In this document: one piece after another, positions 9,261-17,511 of the stretch
How positions within the stretch are numbered: position 1 is the stretch's first letter
Layout: each line of letters opens with the position of its first letter
DNA from: Devosia ginsengisoli
GTDB taxonomy: Bacteria > Pseudomonadota > Alphaproteobacteria > Rhizobiales > Devosiaceae
DNA: 64,000 bases
Direction: 5' to 3'
Assembly: GCF_024707105.1 (NCBI RefSeq)
Contig: NZ_JANQAJ010000011.1
Span: 124,001 to 188,000, forward strand
Made by a program: the position numbers and the translations under genes
The notes under the pieces: model-generated
What the model was told of the DNA's origin: nothing
Seen by the model: the letters and a program-made list of their open reading frames with translations, nothing else
Databases searched by the model: none

Positions 9261-9391
9261 CTGAGGGTTCCCTACGGCTTCTCTCAGGTCCGCCGCAACT
9301 CCTGAGTCCCGTAGGGCGGTTGGTCCGGATGCGGACAGAGTGGCCTCTTCGACATGCCGCTCCGGACCAGCCACTCTTCTTCTTCCGCATC
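9261..9391. other. Structured intergenic element: two adjacent stem-loops
   Basis: Stem I pairs CCCTACGG (9270-9277) with CCGTAGGG (9309-9316) and encloses an inner stem CTCAGG (9283-9288)/CCTGAG (9301-9306). Stem II has two competing forms: TGGTCCGGA (9321-9329) with TCCGGACCA (9361-9369), or the longer GATGCGGA-c-AGAGTGGC (9328-9344) with GCCACTCT (9370-9377) and TCCGCATC (9384-9391). This could be a small RNA, a regulatory switch or a degenerate repetitive palindrome. Strand is unknown. Confidence 0.45.
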
Positions 9392-9480
9392 GCATTGATG
9401 ATCTGACGCCATTCACACATGGTGCGAATTCGTTAACGCACTGTTAGCATCGAGATTGGGCTCGCGTGAAACGGGCAGCA

Positions 9481-9511
9481 AAAAGCCCCGCATTTTCAAT
9501 GCGGGGCTTTC
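9481..9511 (-). terminator. Rho-independent terminator of rpmG
   Basis: AAAGCCCCGCATT (9482-9494) pairs with AATGCGGGGCTTT across a very small loop centred near 9496. Read on the minus strand the stem is followed by a T run, as expected for transcripts leaving rpmG, whose stop is about 30 bases upstream. The structure is near symmetric and could also stop plus-strand readthrough. Confidence 0.85.
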
Positions 9512-9539
9512 GCGCTTTTCAGCAGGTGCTGAGACCAGA

Positions 9540-9707
9540 TTACTTGATCTTGGCTTCCTTGAATTCCACGTGCTTGCGCACAACCGGATCGTACTTGTTG
9601 TACGAGAGCTTCTCGGTCTGGGTGCGGGCATTCTTCTTGGTAACGTAGTAGTAGCCAGTATCAGCCGTCGACACGAGCTTGATCTTGACGGAAGCGGCTT
9701 TGGCCAT
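9540..9707 (-). CDS. rpmG: 50S ribosomal protein L33
   Basis: 55 residues from ATG 9707: [18 protein letters not shown], then [22 protein letters not shown] and a basic end [13 protein letters not shown]. This is the cysteine-free L33 type of proteobacteria. It is a large-subunit protein near the E site. The in-frame codons upstream to 9728 are not part of the family. It follows the conserved order pleD-rpmG, although on the opposite strand from pleD. A hairpin lies in its leader and a terminator after its stop. Confidence 0.96.
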   Translation of the reverse strand: MAKAASVKIKLVSTADTGYYYVTKKNARTQTEKLSYNKYDPVVRKHVEFKEAKIK

Positions 9708-9732
9708 TGGGGTGTCCTCGACAAACAATAAG

Positions 9733-9752
9733 GCGCCGCGAAATGGCGGCGC
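9733..9752 (-). promoter_or_regulatory. Leader hairpin upstream of rpmG
   Basis: GCGCCGC (9733-9739) and GCGGCGC (9746-9752) form a 7-bp stem with a 6-base loop about 26 bases before the rpmG start on the minus strand. A ribosomal-protein leader structure is possible but the evidence is only the inverted repeat. Confidence 0.3.
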
Positions 9753-9845
9753 TTTGAATTTGGGCGCAACCTACGGATTTGCACCGGATTGTCAAGCGCC
9801 GGAGTTGAGTGGGCGCGTGATCGGAGTCCATTTCCTGGATCGTCG

Positions 9846-9921
9846 CCCTCGGGCTTGACCCGAGGGCACTACACTTGCGGAGCGACTGTTAAGTACAGAG
9901 CCCTCGGGTCAAGCCCGAGGG
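9846..9921. repeat. Paired intergenic palindromes (CCCTCGGG type)
   Basis: Two 21-bp near-perfect palindromes, at 9846-9866 (arms CCCTCGGG/CCCGAGGG around CTTGA) and 9901-9921 (same arms around TCAAG), lie 34 bases apart in opposite orientation. Together they form a REP/BIME-like unit between rpmG and the DUF983 gene. The remaining bases 9708-9976 hold nothing else that could be assigned. Confidence 0.8.
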
Positions 9922-9976
9922 TGACGCGCGGTGGGTGGTCATGTGCGTCACACCCTCCCTCAACATGTTCATCCGA

Positions 9977-10366
9977 TCAGTCGATCTGGCCGGTGCCGAA
10001 GCCGTACATGTGGTTGGCCCATTGCAGGCCCACGATAGCACCCTTGATGGAGGGGAGCATAAGTATGGGCAGGACGATGCCGAGCGGGACCATGGTGTAG
10101 AGATAGGTCAGCGGATTGACGTGATAGACCATGTCCATATGCAGCATGATGCCGACCAGCAGGTGGCCGACGATCATGATGGCGATATAGGGCGGGAAGT
10201 CGTCGGCGCGGTGCAGGTTGAGCTGCTCGCCGCAGACCTCGCACTGGTCGGCCACCTTGAGATAGGCGCGGAACAAGCGGCCCTTGCCGCAATGGGGACA
10301 CTTGCACAGTGTGCCCCGCCACATGGCCTGACCGACACTGCGCTCTGGCAGACTCTTCGAACCCAT
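9977..10366 (-). CDS. DUF983 family membrane protein
   Basis: A 129-residue protein with an N-terminal zinc-ribbon-like pair CPHCGKGRLF (about 23-32) and CEVCGEQL (about 42-49), then two transmembrane helices (around PPYIAIMIVGHLLVGIMLHM and LYTMVPLGIVLPILMLP). This is the DUF983 layout, whose function is unknown. It starts 5 bases after the rnr stop on the same strand, so it is in the rnr transcription unit. rnr-DUF983 adjacency is common in the order. Confidence 0.88.
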   Translation of the reverse strand: MGSKSLPERSVGQAMWRGTLCKCPHCGKGRLFRAYLKVADQCEVCGEQLNLHRADDFPPYIAIMIVGHLLVGIMLHMDMVYHVNPLTYLYTMVPLGIVLPILMLPSIKGAIVGLQWANHMYGFGTGQID

Positions 10367-10371
10367 TCCCG

Positions 10372-12657
10372 TTACCTCTTCTTCCGGCCCCGCGGGCCGT
10401 AAGACCTAGATGGGCGCTTCTGGCCGCGCCGACCAGATGACGGATTGCCGCGCGTGCCTTCGGACAGGAGCTCGAAGCGCAAGGCGCCGGCCACCGGAGC
10501 GGCTTCGAGCAGGCGGACGGTGACGCGATCGCCCAGGGCGAATTTCTCGCCCGAGCGGTCGCCGATCATGGCCTGCTGGTCTTCGACGTAGCGATAATAG
10601 TCCTCGCCCAGGGTGGAGGCGGGAATGAAGCCATCGGCGCCGGTTTCGAGCAGGCGGACGAAAAGGCCGGAGCGGGTGACGCCGGAAATGCGGCCCTCGA
10701 AGCGGGCGCCGATCTGGGCGGCGAGGAATTGCGCGAGCAGGCGATCGGCGGTTTCGCGTTCGGCCAGCATGGCGCGGCGCTCGGTGGCCGAAATGTGCTG
10801 GGCGATGCCGGATAGCCGCAGGGCTTCGTTTTCGCTGAGGCCATCATCGCCCAGGCCAAGGGCCGAGATCAGCGCGCGGTGGACGATGAGATCGGCATAG
10901 CGGCGGATGGGCGAGGTGAAATGGGCATAGCGGTCGAGGTTGAGGCCGAAATGGCCGTAATTCTCGGCGGCATATTCGGCCTGCGCCTGGCTGCGCAGCA
11001 CCATTTCGCTGACCTGCTCGACATTGCCGGCCTTGCGGGCCTGGCTGAGGATGCCGTTGAAGTCGCTGGCGCGGACAGAGTCGGATTTCTTGACCGAGAT
11101 ATCGAGCGAGCCGAGGAAGTCGCGCAGGGCCTGGAGTTTTTCGCTGCTCGGCTCGTCATGGACGCGATAGAGCAAAGCGGACTTCTTCTGCTCCAGCGTT
11201 TCGGCGGCCGCGACATTGGCGGCGATCATCATTTCCTCGATGAGGCGATGGGCGTCGAGGCGTTCGGGGATGCGGATGTCTTTCACCAGCCCAGCATCAT
11301 CGAGAACGATCTTGCGCTCTGGCAGGTCGAGATCGAGCGGGCCGCGCTTGTCACGGGCGGCAGCCATGGCGTCATAGGCGGCGTAGAGCGGGCGCAGGAT
11401 AGGGTCGAGCAAGGGGGCGGTCTGGTCGTCGGCCTTGCCGTCGATGGCGGCTTGGGCCTGTTGGTAGCTCAACTTGGCGGCCGAGCGCATGAGGATGCGA
11501 TGGAAGCTGTGGCTGCGCTTTTTGCCATCTGCGCCCATGACCATGCGCACGGCCAAAGCGGCGCGGGGCTCGTTTTGCTTGAGCGAGCAGAGTTCGTTGG
11601 AAATGCGCTCGGGTAGCATGGGGACGACCCGGTCGGGGAAATAGACCGAATTGCCGCGCAGATAGGCTTCGCGATCCAGCGCCGTGCCCGGGCGGACATA
11701 GGCGGCGACATCGGCAATGGCGACGGTGACCACGTGGCCGCCGGGATTGGCCGGATCGTCGTCGGGCGCAGCATGGACGGCGTCGTCATGGTCCTTGGCG
11801 TCGGGCGGGTCGATGGTGACCAGGGGCAGGTCGCGCCAGTCCTCGCGGCCCTTGAGCGTGGCTTCCTTCGCTTCCTCGGCCTCGCGGATGACGGCGGCGG
11901 GGAAATTGTAGGGGATTTCCAGATTGTGGATGGCGATGAGGCTGACAGCGCCTTCCGACATGGGATTGCCGATGACCGAGGTGACCTTGGCGCGCGGGAT
12001 CATCAGGCGGCCGGAGAGCTTGACTTCGACCTCGACGAGATCGCCGTCTTTCGCGTCGAGCAGGTCCCCGAGGGGGATGCGCATTTCCTTCTGCTTGCGG
12101 TCGACCGGGATGAGGCGGGCGCCATCATCGTCCATTCTGACAATGCCGATCTGGCCGCGGCGCGGCTTGTCGAGGATTTTCATCGCCTTGGCGGTGTAGA
12201 AGGGGACTTCGCCTTCGCCGGCATCGATGCGGGCGAGAATGCGGTCGCCGGGGGCAGGGACGACGCGGGCATCGCGGCCGCCAAGCACGGTCACGCGGGG
12301 CTTGTCGCCTTCCTCATCGTTCCACTGGGCCGGATAGGCGTGCAGATCGTCGGGATCGGCATCGGCGGGGATATCGAGCACGGCGACATGGGGCAGGGCG
12401 GCGGTGCGGCGCAAAGCCTTGCGGGAGCGCGTGATGACGCCTTCGCCCTCCAGCTCGGCCAGCATGGCCTTGAAGGGGCGGCGCATATCGCCGCGAATGC
12501 CGAAGACCTTGGCGAGATCGCGCTTGCCCTTGATGTCGGATTGCTGGGCGAGGGCTTCGAGCAATTGTTCGCGGGTCGGCAGTTCGGTCGCGCGCGGGGA
12601 GGTGGCGCGGCGGGGGCCGGACGTGTTGCGGGGTTTTTTGATGGGTGGCTTGGCCAT
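10372..12657 (-). CDS. rnr: Ribonuclease R
   Basis: A 761-residue 3'-5' exoribonuclease of the RNB family. A winged-helix region near residues 25-90 is followed by cold-shock domains, the RNB catalytic domain with conserved acidic residues in TIDPPDAKDHDDAVHA (about 285-300), a C-terminal S1 domain (GRISGVTRSGLFVRLLE, about 650) and a basic tail ending RSYGPRGRKKR. The start at 12657 (MAKPPIKKPRN) is chosen over upstream in-frame codons that run through the intergenic repeat. Family role is degradation of structured RNA, including rRNA and tmRNA-tagged messages. DUF983 follows in the same unit. Confidence 0.95.
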   Translation of the reverse strand: MAKPPIKKPRNTSGPRRATSPRATELPTREQLLEALAQQSDIKGKRDLAKVFGIRGDMRRPFKAMLAELEGEGVITRSRKALRRTAALPHVAVLDIPADADPDDLHAYPAQWNDEEGDKPRVTVLGGRDARVVPAPGDRILARIDAGEGEVPFYTAKAMKILDKPRRGQIGIVRMDDDGARLIPVDRKQKEMRIPLGDLLDAKDGDLVEVEVKLSGRLMIPRAKVTSVIGNPMSEGAVSLIAIHNLEIPYNFPAAVIREAEEAKEATLKGREDWRDLPLVTIDPPDAKDHDDAVHAAPDDDPANPGGHVVTVAIADVAAYVRPGTALDREAYLRGNSVYFPDRVVPMLPERISNELCSLKQNEPRAALAVRMVMGADGKKRSHSFHRILMRSAAKLSYQQAQAAIDGKADDQTAPLLDPILRPLYAAYDAMAAARDKRGPLDLDLPERKIVLDDAGLVKDIRIPERLDAHRLIEEMMIAANVAAAETLEQKKSALLYRVHDEPSSEKLQALRDFLGSLDISVKKSDSVRASDFNGILSQARKAGNVEQVSEMVLRSQAQAEYAAENYGHFGLNLDRYAHFTSPIRRYADLIVHRALISALGLGDDGLSENEALRLSGIAQHISATERRAMLAERETADRLLAQFLAAQIGARFEGRISGVTRSGLFVRLLETGADGFIPASTLGEDYYRYVEDQQAMIGDRSGEKFALGDRVTVRLLEAAPVAGALRFELLSEGTRGNPSSGRRGQKRPSRSYGPRGRKKR

Positions 12658-12748
12658 AAGGGATTTTCGTTGGAGGTGAGCGATATGTAGGGGATGGCGG
12701 GCGGTTCGGCAAATGGGGATGGACGCCTGAAGCACCACCACCCACAGT

Positions 12749-12845
12749 GTCATCCCGGCGAAGGCCGGGATCCATCCCGAGGTCTTTCAACCGTTGCTGT
12801 GCGCGGCGCCATCTCAGGATGGATTCCGGCCTTCGCCGGAATGAC
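12749..12845. repeat. REP-type inverted repeat pair (GTCATCCCGGCGAAGG family)
   Basis: The outer arms GTCATCCCGGCGAAGGCCGG (from 12749) and the near-complement ending CGGAATGAC (12845) face each other about 45 bases apart; each arm also has a GAAGGC/GCCTTC core palindrome. This is a repetitive extragenic palindrome pair very common in alphaproteobacteria. It occupies most of the 12658-12887 gap between divergent rnr and the dipeptidase gene. Confidence 0.85.
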
Positions 12846-12887
12846 ATCGTGGTTAGATGCTAGGGTAGATGACCGGCACACGATTCC

Positions 12888-13940
12888 ATGGATTGCCCGC
12901 ATATGATTCCCTTCTTCGACGGCCACAATGACACGCTGCTGCGCCTGCTGGAGGCAGAGGGGGCGGACAAGGAACGGGCTTTTATAGAGGGCAGCAAGAC
13001 GGGGCATATCGATCTGCCGCGGGCCAAAGCGGCCGGGATGGCGGGCGGGTTTTTCGCGATGTTTCCGCCGCCGCTGAAGACGGGGCAGGTTGCGGCGAGC
13101 AATCCGGGACTGGAGCCGAACCTGCCGCCGGAACTGGCCTGGAGCGATGCGATGGCGTCGACCAGCGGCATGACGTCGGTGCTGTTGCGGCTGGAGCGGG
13201 CAGACGCGCTGGCGGTGTGCCGCAATGCAGGCGAACTGCGTGCGGCGATAGCGCGGGACACTTTGGCGGCGATTTTCCATATCGAGGGGGCCGAGGCCAT
13301 CGATACCGAGTTCCGGTCGCTGGAGCTGCTCTATGCCGCCGGATTGCGGTCCATCGGCCTCACCTGGAGCCGGGCCAATGCCTTCGGGACCGGCGTGCCG
13401 TTCCGCCATAATGCCGACCCCGATATCGGGCCGGGGCTGAGCGATGCGGGCAAGGAACTGGTGCGCGTGTGCAATGGCATGGGGGTGATGATCGATCTGA
13501 GCCATCTCAATGCGGCGGGGTTCCGCGACGTGGCCGCCATCAGCAATCATCCGCTGGTGGCGACGCATTCCAATGTGCATGCCATTTCCCCGCATGCGCG
13601 CAACCTCACCGACTGGCAACTGGCGGCGATTGCCGAAAGCAAGGGGATTGTGGGGCTGAATTTTGCGACGGGCTTCCTGCGGCCGGACGGGAAATTCGTG
13701 GCTGATACCGAGATCGAGGTGATGGTGCGCCATGTCGATGCGCTGGTGGAAGCGCTGGGCGAGGATGGGGTGGCGCTGGGATCGGATTTCGACGGGGCGA
13801 TGATGCCGGCCGTTATCGGCGACGTGACGGGCGTACCCAAGTTGCTGCAAGCGCTGCTGGACAAGGGCTATGGGGAAGAACTGGTGCGCAAGATCGCGCT
13901 GGGGAACTGGATGAGCATGATCGAGCGGACGATCGGCTAG
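12888..13940 (+). CDS. Membrane dipeptidase (peptidase family M19)
   Basis: About 350 residues. Zinc-site motifs of renal-dipeptidase-like M19 enzymes are present: DGHNDT near the N-terminus, HIEGAEAID, ATHSNVHAISPHARNLTD, and GSDFDGAM near the C-terminus. The family cleaves dipeptides, often with D-residues, and some members act on other amides. No signal peptide is visible, so a cytoplasmic location is likely despite the name. ATG 12903 (MIPFFDGHND) is a good alternative start; neither ATG has a clear ribosome site. It is inserted between rnr and topA on the opposite strand. Confidence 0.88.
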   Translation: MDCPHMIPFFDGHNDTLLRLLEAEGADKERAFIEGSKTGHIDLPRAKAAGMAGGFFAMFPPPLKTGQVAASNPGLEPNLPPELAWSDAMASTSGMTSVLLRLERADALAVCRNAGELRAAIARDTLAAIFHIEGAEAIDTEFRSLELLYAAGLRSIGLTWSRANAFGTGVPFRHNADPDIGPGLSDAGKELVRVCNGMGVMIDLSHLNAAGFRDVAAISNHPLVATHSNVHAISPHARNLTDWQLAAIAESKGIVGLNFATGFLRPDGKFVADTEIEVMVRHVDALVEALGEDGVALGSDFDGAMMPAVIGDVTGVPKLLQALLDKGYGEELVRKIALGNWMSMIERTIG

Positions 13941-14021
13941 GCATATTATCGCCGCCTGGCGTCAAGCCCGGCCAAAGGATTAGCCTTTCGCATTGGCTGC
14001 GACAAACAAGCCATTGAAAAA

Positions 14022-14097
14022 TATAATTTAATGACCATGTTGGGGGTGAGCGGAAATCTGCTCGTCCCGTCATCATTGAATTGCAGCTTCCGCCCCC
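14022..14097 (+). promoter_or_regulatory. Putative -10 element and leader hairpin of the small zinc-ribbon ORF
   Basis: A TATAAT lies at 14022-14027 in an AT-rich patch; no good -35 is seen. Downstream an extended stem forms between GGGG (14043-14046), GCGGAA (14050-14055), CTGC (14058-14061) and GCAG (14083-14086), TTCCGC (14088-14093), CCCC (14094-14097), with bulges of 3, 2 and 1 bases and a 21-base loop. The stem ends 12 bases before the AGGAGGT ribosome site at 14110, so it would be a 5' leader structure. Confidence 0.45.
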
Positions 14098-14120
14098 GGG
14101 TGCGAAGCCAGGAGGTTATC

Positions 14121-14378
14121 ATGCCCGCCCTTCGGCTCTGTCTGTCATGTGCTGGACCCCGGCCGCGCGCCGCCGTTCGTTGCCCATGGTGCATGGCAAG
14201 CTATACCGCGCCGCGCCGCACGCCCGAGCATCTGTTCGCCAGCATTGAAGGCGAATGGAAATCCCGTGGAGCGCTACCGCCCGGAGGGTGCGACCAAAGG
14301 CCCATCGCTTTGTCCGGCGATATGGCCATGATGCCGGTCGCGGGGTCTGCCGGAAACGACGGCTCCGCCGGGGCTTGA
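14121..14378 (+). CDS. Small zinc-ribbon-like protein of unknown function
   Basis: ATG 14121 follows an excellent ribosome site (AGGAGGT, 14110-14116). The 85 residues start MPALRLCLSCAG and contain CLSC (about 7-10) and CPWC (about 22-25), a CxxC...CxxC arrangement that could bind zinc. The rest is Gly/Ala/Pro rich with a single further Cys. A strong terminator follows 44 bases after the stop and a leader hairpin precedes it, so the gene looks like a self-contained unit. No family is recognised. Alternative: a structured RNA in which the ORF is accidental. Confidence 0.5.
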   Translation: MPALRLCLSCAGPRPRAAVRCPWCMASYTAPRRTPEHLFASIEGEWKSRGALPPGGCDQRPIALSGDMAMMPVAGSAGNDGSAGA

Positions 14379-14421
14379 GCGCTGAAAGCCAGGCGCTCGC
14401 CCCATCTTTCCTGACCCGACT

Positions 14422-14448
14422 GCCCCGGCCATTGGCCGGGGCTTTTTT
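14422..14448 (+). terminator. Rho-independent terminator after the small zinc-ribbon ORF
   Basis: A perfect 9-bp stem GCCCCGGCC (14422-14430)/GGCCGGGGC (14434-14442) with loop ATT is followed directly by TTTTTT. Orientation matches the preceding plus-strand ORF. Confidence 0.9.
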
Positions 14449-14507
14449 CGTTCGGGGGGCCTGTGAGCGTCGGCCTTTGCCTGTAGGGCGCGTCGTGTTT
14501 GTGGAGG

Positions 14508-14587
14508 TTTCGACACCCCCTCCCTAGCTTCGCTAAGGCCTGTCGGCCCAGCTCCGCTACCCTCCCCTCAAGGGGGAGGGTGGGCAG
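14508..14587. repeat. CCTCCC/GGGAGG palindromic intergenic repeat
   Basis: The stretch contains ACCCCCTCCCTAGCTTCGCT and later CCCTCCCCTCAAGGGGGAGGG (in two parts), a palindrome family that recurs in at least six other gaps of this window. It lies between the convergent small ORF and topA. Confidence 0.65.
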
Positions 14588-14612
14588 GAGCCGAGGGTAT
14601 CGACCGGTTAGG

Positions 14613-17225
14613 TTAGAAGGGTACGTCTTCGGCTTTGACGGTCTTTTTCGGGGCGGCTTTTTTGGCCGGGGCCTTTTTTGCGGCGGGCTTCTTCGCTGCT
14701 GCCTTCTTGGCTGGGGCCTTTTTCGCCGCCGCCTTCTTTTTACCGCCCCCAGCTTCGATCTTGGCGGCAATCAATGCAATCGCCTGCTCCAGCGTTACAT
14801 TCTCGGGCTTGGTATCCTTGGGAATATTGGCATAGACCTTGCCCTGATTGGCATAGGGTCCGAAGCGGCCGATGGCGATCTTGATCGGGCCGTCGTCATG
14901 CTCGAAGGTTTTGATCGCCGAGGCACCGGCCCGTTGGAAACCGCCGGCGGCCTTTTGCGCGATGAGATCGACGGCGCGGTTGAGGCCGACGGTGAAGACT
15001 TCTTCGACGTCGGGCAGGTTGGCATATTTGCCGTCATGCAGGACGAAGGGGCCATAGCGGCCGAGACCGGCGGAAATGGGCAGGCCGGTTTCGGGGTGGA
15101 GGCCGACTTCGCGCGGCAGCGAGAGCAGCTTGAGGGCGCCTTCGAGGGTCAGCGCAGCCGAGTCCCAGCCCTTGGGCAGGGATGAACGCTTGGGCTCGCT
15201 GCCTTCGCCGAGCTGGACATAGGGACCGAAGCGGCCGGATTTGAGGAAGACCTGTTCGCCCGATGCCGGATCGGTGCCCAGAATGCCGTCGCCGGATGCG
15301 GCTTCGCTGGACTGGCCCGAGGCGGCGTCCGAAAGCTGCATCGTGTGCTTGCATTCGGGGTAGTTGGAGCAGCCGATGAAGGCGCCGAACTTGCCGAGCT
15401 TAAGCGAGAGCTGGCCGGTGCCGCAGGTGGGGCAGCGGCGCGGGTCAGAACCGTCTTCGCGTGGCGGGAAGATGCGGCTGGCCAGCATTTCATTGAGCGC
15501 GTCGAGCACTTCGGAAACGCGGAGATCCTTGATCTCGTCGGTGGCGGCGGTGAAATCCTTCCAGAAATCGCGCAGGACCTGCTTGTAGTCGAGGTCGCCG
15601 GCCGAGATTTCGTCGAGCTGCTCTTCGAGGCCGGCGGTGAAGCCGTATTCGACATAGCGGGTGAAGAAGCTTTCGAGGAAGGCGGTGACGATGCGGCCGC
15701 GATCTTCGGGATGCAGCGCCTTGCCCTCGAGCCGGACATAGTCGCGGTCCTTGAGGGTGGTGAGGGTCGCGGCATAGGTCGAGGGGCGGCCGATACCCAG
15801 CTCTTCCATCTTCTTGATGAGGCTGGCTTCGGTATAGCGGCTCGGCGGCTGGGTAAAGTGCTGCTCGATATCGACCTGCTGCAGGCTCGGCTTGTCGCCC
15901 ACGGCAAGCGGCGGCAGCTCGCGGCTTTCTTCATCCTCGTCATCCGGCTCGTCGGATTTGACCTCGACGCCATAGAGCTTGAGGAAGCCGGGGAAGGTGA
16001 CGACGGAGCCGACGGCGCGCAGTTCGACGGATCGGCCGGGGACGTTGACCGCGATATCGACGGTGGTGCGGTCAATCTCGGCGGACTTCATCTGCGATGC
16101 GAGCGTGCGGCGCCAGATGAGGCCGTAGAGCTTGGCCTGGTCGGGGTCGAGATTGAGGTTTTCCGGGCGCTTGAACATATCCGTCGGGCGGATGGCTTCG
16201 TGCGCTTCCTGGGCGTTCTTGGCCTTGGTCTGGTAGATGCGGGCCTTTTCGGGGAGATATTCCTCGCCGAAATATTTCCCGATCACCGAACGGGCCATGG
16301 CAATGCCCTCCGGCGCCATCTGCACGGCGTCGGTTCGCATATAGGTGATGAGGCCGTCTTCGTAGAGGCGCTGAGCGATCTGCATGGTGCGCGACGGCGA
16401 GAGGCCGAGGCGCGAGGAAGCGTCCTGCTGCAGGCTGGAGGTGGTGAAGGGCGCGTAGGGATTGCGCTTGGTGGGCTTCTTTTCCACCGAGGAGACGTTG
16501 AACTGGCCGGCTTCGATGAGCTTTTTCAGCTCGGCGGCATTCTCGCCGGTCTTGATGTCGAGCTTGTCGGTCTTCTTGCCATCGACGGAGAAGAGACGGG
16601 CGAGGAAGCTCTTGCCTGATTGGGTGAGTTTTGCCTCGACCGACCAGTATTCGTCGGGCTTGAACTTTTCGATCTCGCCTTCGCGATCGGAGACGAGGCG
16701 CAGGGCGACGGACTGCACGCGGCCGGCCGAGCGCGAGCCGGGCAGCTTGCGCCACAGGATGGGCGAGAGGGTGAAGCCGACGAGATAATCGAGTGCGCGG
16801 CGGGCCAGATAGGCATCGACCAGCGGCATGTCGATTTCGCGCGGCCTGGCCATGGCCGCCGTCACCGCATCCTTGGTGATGGCGTTGAAGACGACGCGCT
16901 GGACTGGGGTATCCTTCTTCAGGGCCTTCTTCTGACGGAGGACATCGAGCACATGCCAGGAAATGGCTTCGCCTTCGCGATCCGGGTCGGTTGCGAGGAT
17001 CAGGCCATCGGCGCCCTTGAGGGCCGAGGCGATGTCGGCAAGGCGCTTGCGGGAGGCGGTATCGACCTCCCAGGACATGGCGAAGTCCTCGTCCGGACGG
17101 ACCGAACCATCCTTGGCCGGCAGATCGCGCACATGGCCAAAGGAGGCCAGGACTTCATAGCCTGAACCGAGATATTTGTTGATTGTCTTGGCTTTAGCCG
17201 GACTTTCAACGACGACGACCTTCAT
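14613..17225 (-). CDS. topA: DNA topoisomerase I
   Basis: An 870-residue type IA topoisomerase. The TOPRIM domain starts at residue 3 (VVVESPAKAKTINKYLG) and has the metal triad in ATDPDREGEAISWH. The nucleophilic tyrosine is in LITYMRTDAVQ (about residue 300). A C4 zinc finger begins at CPTCGTGQLSL and ends at CSNYPEC (about 590-620). C-terminal repeats (for example GRYGPFVLHDGKYANLP) lead to a Lys/Ala-rich tail (about 830-865). It relaxes negative supercoils. A homologue of the E. coli TopA inhibitor TopAI is encoded at 30606-30863. Confidence 0.97.
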   Translation of the reverse strand: MKVVVVESPAKAKTINKYLGSGYEVLASFGHVRDLPAKDGSVRPDEDFAMSWEVDTASRKRLADIASALKGADGLILATDPDREGEAISWHVLDVLRQKKALKKDTPVQRVVFNAITKDAVTAAMARPREIDMPLVDAYLARRALDYLVGFTLSPILWRKLPGSRSAGRVQSVALRLVSDREGEIEKFKPDEYWSVEAKLTQSGKSFLARLFSVDGKKTDKLDIKTGENAAELKKLIEAGQFNVSSVEKKPTKRNPYAPFTTSSLQQDASSRLGLSPSRTMQIAQRLYEDGLITYMRTDAVQMAPEGIAMARSVIGKYFGEEYLPEKARIYQTKAKNAQEAHEAIRPTDMFKRPENLNLDPDQAKLYGLIWRRTLASQMKSAEIDRTTVDIAVNVPGRSVELRAVGSVVTFPGFLKLYGVEVKSDEPDDEDEESRELPPLAVGDKPSLQQVDIEQHFTQPPSRYTEASLIKKMEELGIGRPSTYAATLTTLKDRDYVRLEGKALHPEDRGRIVTAFLESFFTRYVEYGFTAGLEEQLDEISAGDLDYKQVLRDFWKDFTAATDEIKDLRVSEVLDALNEMLASRIFPPREDGSDPRRCPTCGTGQLSLKLGKFGAFIGCSNYPECKHTMQLSDAASGQSSEAASGDGILGTDPASGEQVFLKSGRFGPYVQLGEGSEPKRSSLPKGWDSAALTLEGALKLLSLPREVGLHPETGLPISAGLGRYGPFVLHDGKYANLPDVEEVFTVGLNRAVDLIAQKAAGGFQRAGASAIKTFEHDDGPIKIAIGRFGPYANQGKVYANIPKDTKPENVTLEQAIALIAAKIEAGGGKKKAAAKKAPAKKAAAKKPAAKKAPAKKAAPKKTVKAEDVPF

Positions 17226-17511
17226 GGATTACCCGTTCCGCAACGCTCGATAAGAAGTGGCGCAACATGGTGAAGGCGCGATGCGGTGTCAATGCAGGCA
17301 AACGTGGCGGCAATCCGCTCTCTCTTAGAGAGAGGAAAATTTGCGGGCAATTTCGCGGCGATCACGGCCTTGCATCTGCCATACAAGATGTGCAGGATTG
17401 GCCTTGCGCGTTCTGCGCCTTGCCCTCGTTGCATTGCTTCCCGTTTGACCGGCCCGCGCCGTGTGCGCTGCCGCCCGTGGAGCGCCGGGGGCGCTTCTGG
17501 AGGAATTCGAC

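Larger units (their letters stand above)
9107..9539. other. 433-bp non-coding region between pleD and rpmG
   Basis: No supported gene. Contents in order: a 16-base palindrome with arms CTGTTA and TAACAG (9147-9162) shortly after pleD; a block of nested inverted repeats (9261-9391, listed separately); a TTAA-N7-TTAG motif (9433-9447); and the rpmG terminator (9482-9510). Short open frames on the minus strand (for example 9226-9420) lack ribosome sites and recognisable composition. Confidence 0.6.

Noticed and set aside
9156..9420. Two short minus-strand ORFs between pleD and rpmG
   Set aside because: They pass through the inverted-repeat block, have no ribosome site and resemble translated repeat sequence.
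9433..9447. CtrA-box-like TTAA-N7-TTAG
   Set aside because: One mismatch from TTAA-N7-TTAA and not placed upstream of a recognised gene in either direction; could be chance.
15345..16619. 424-codon open frame antisense to topA
   Set aside because: Shadow frame with repetitive Gly/Ala/Glu content; topA is intact.
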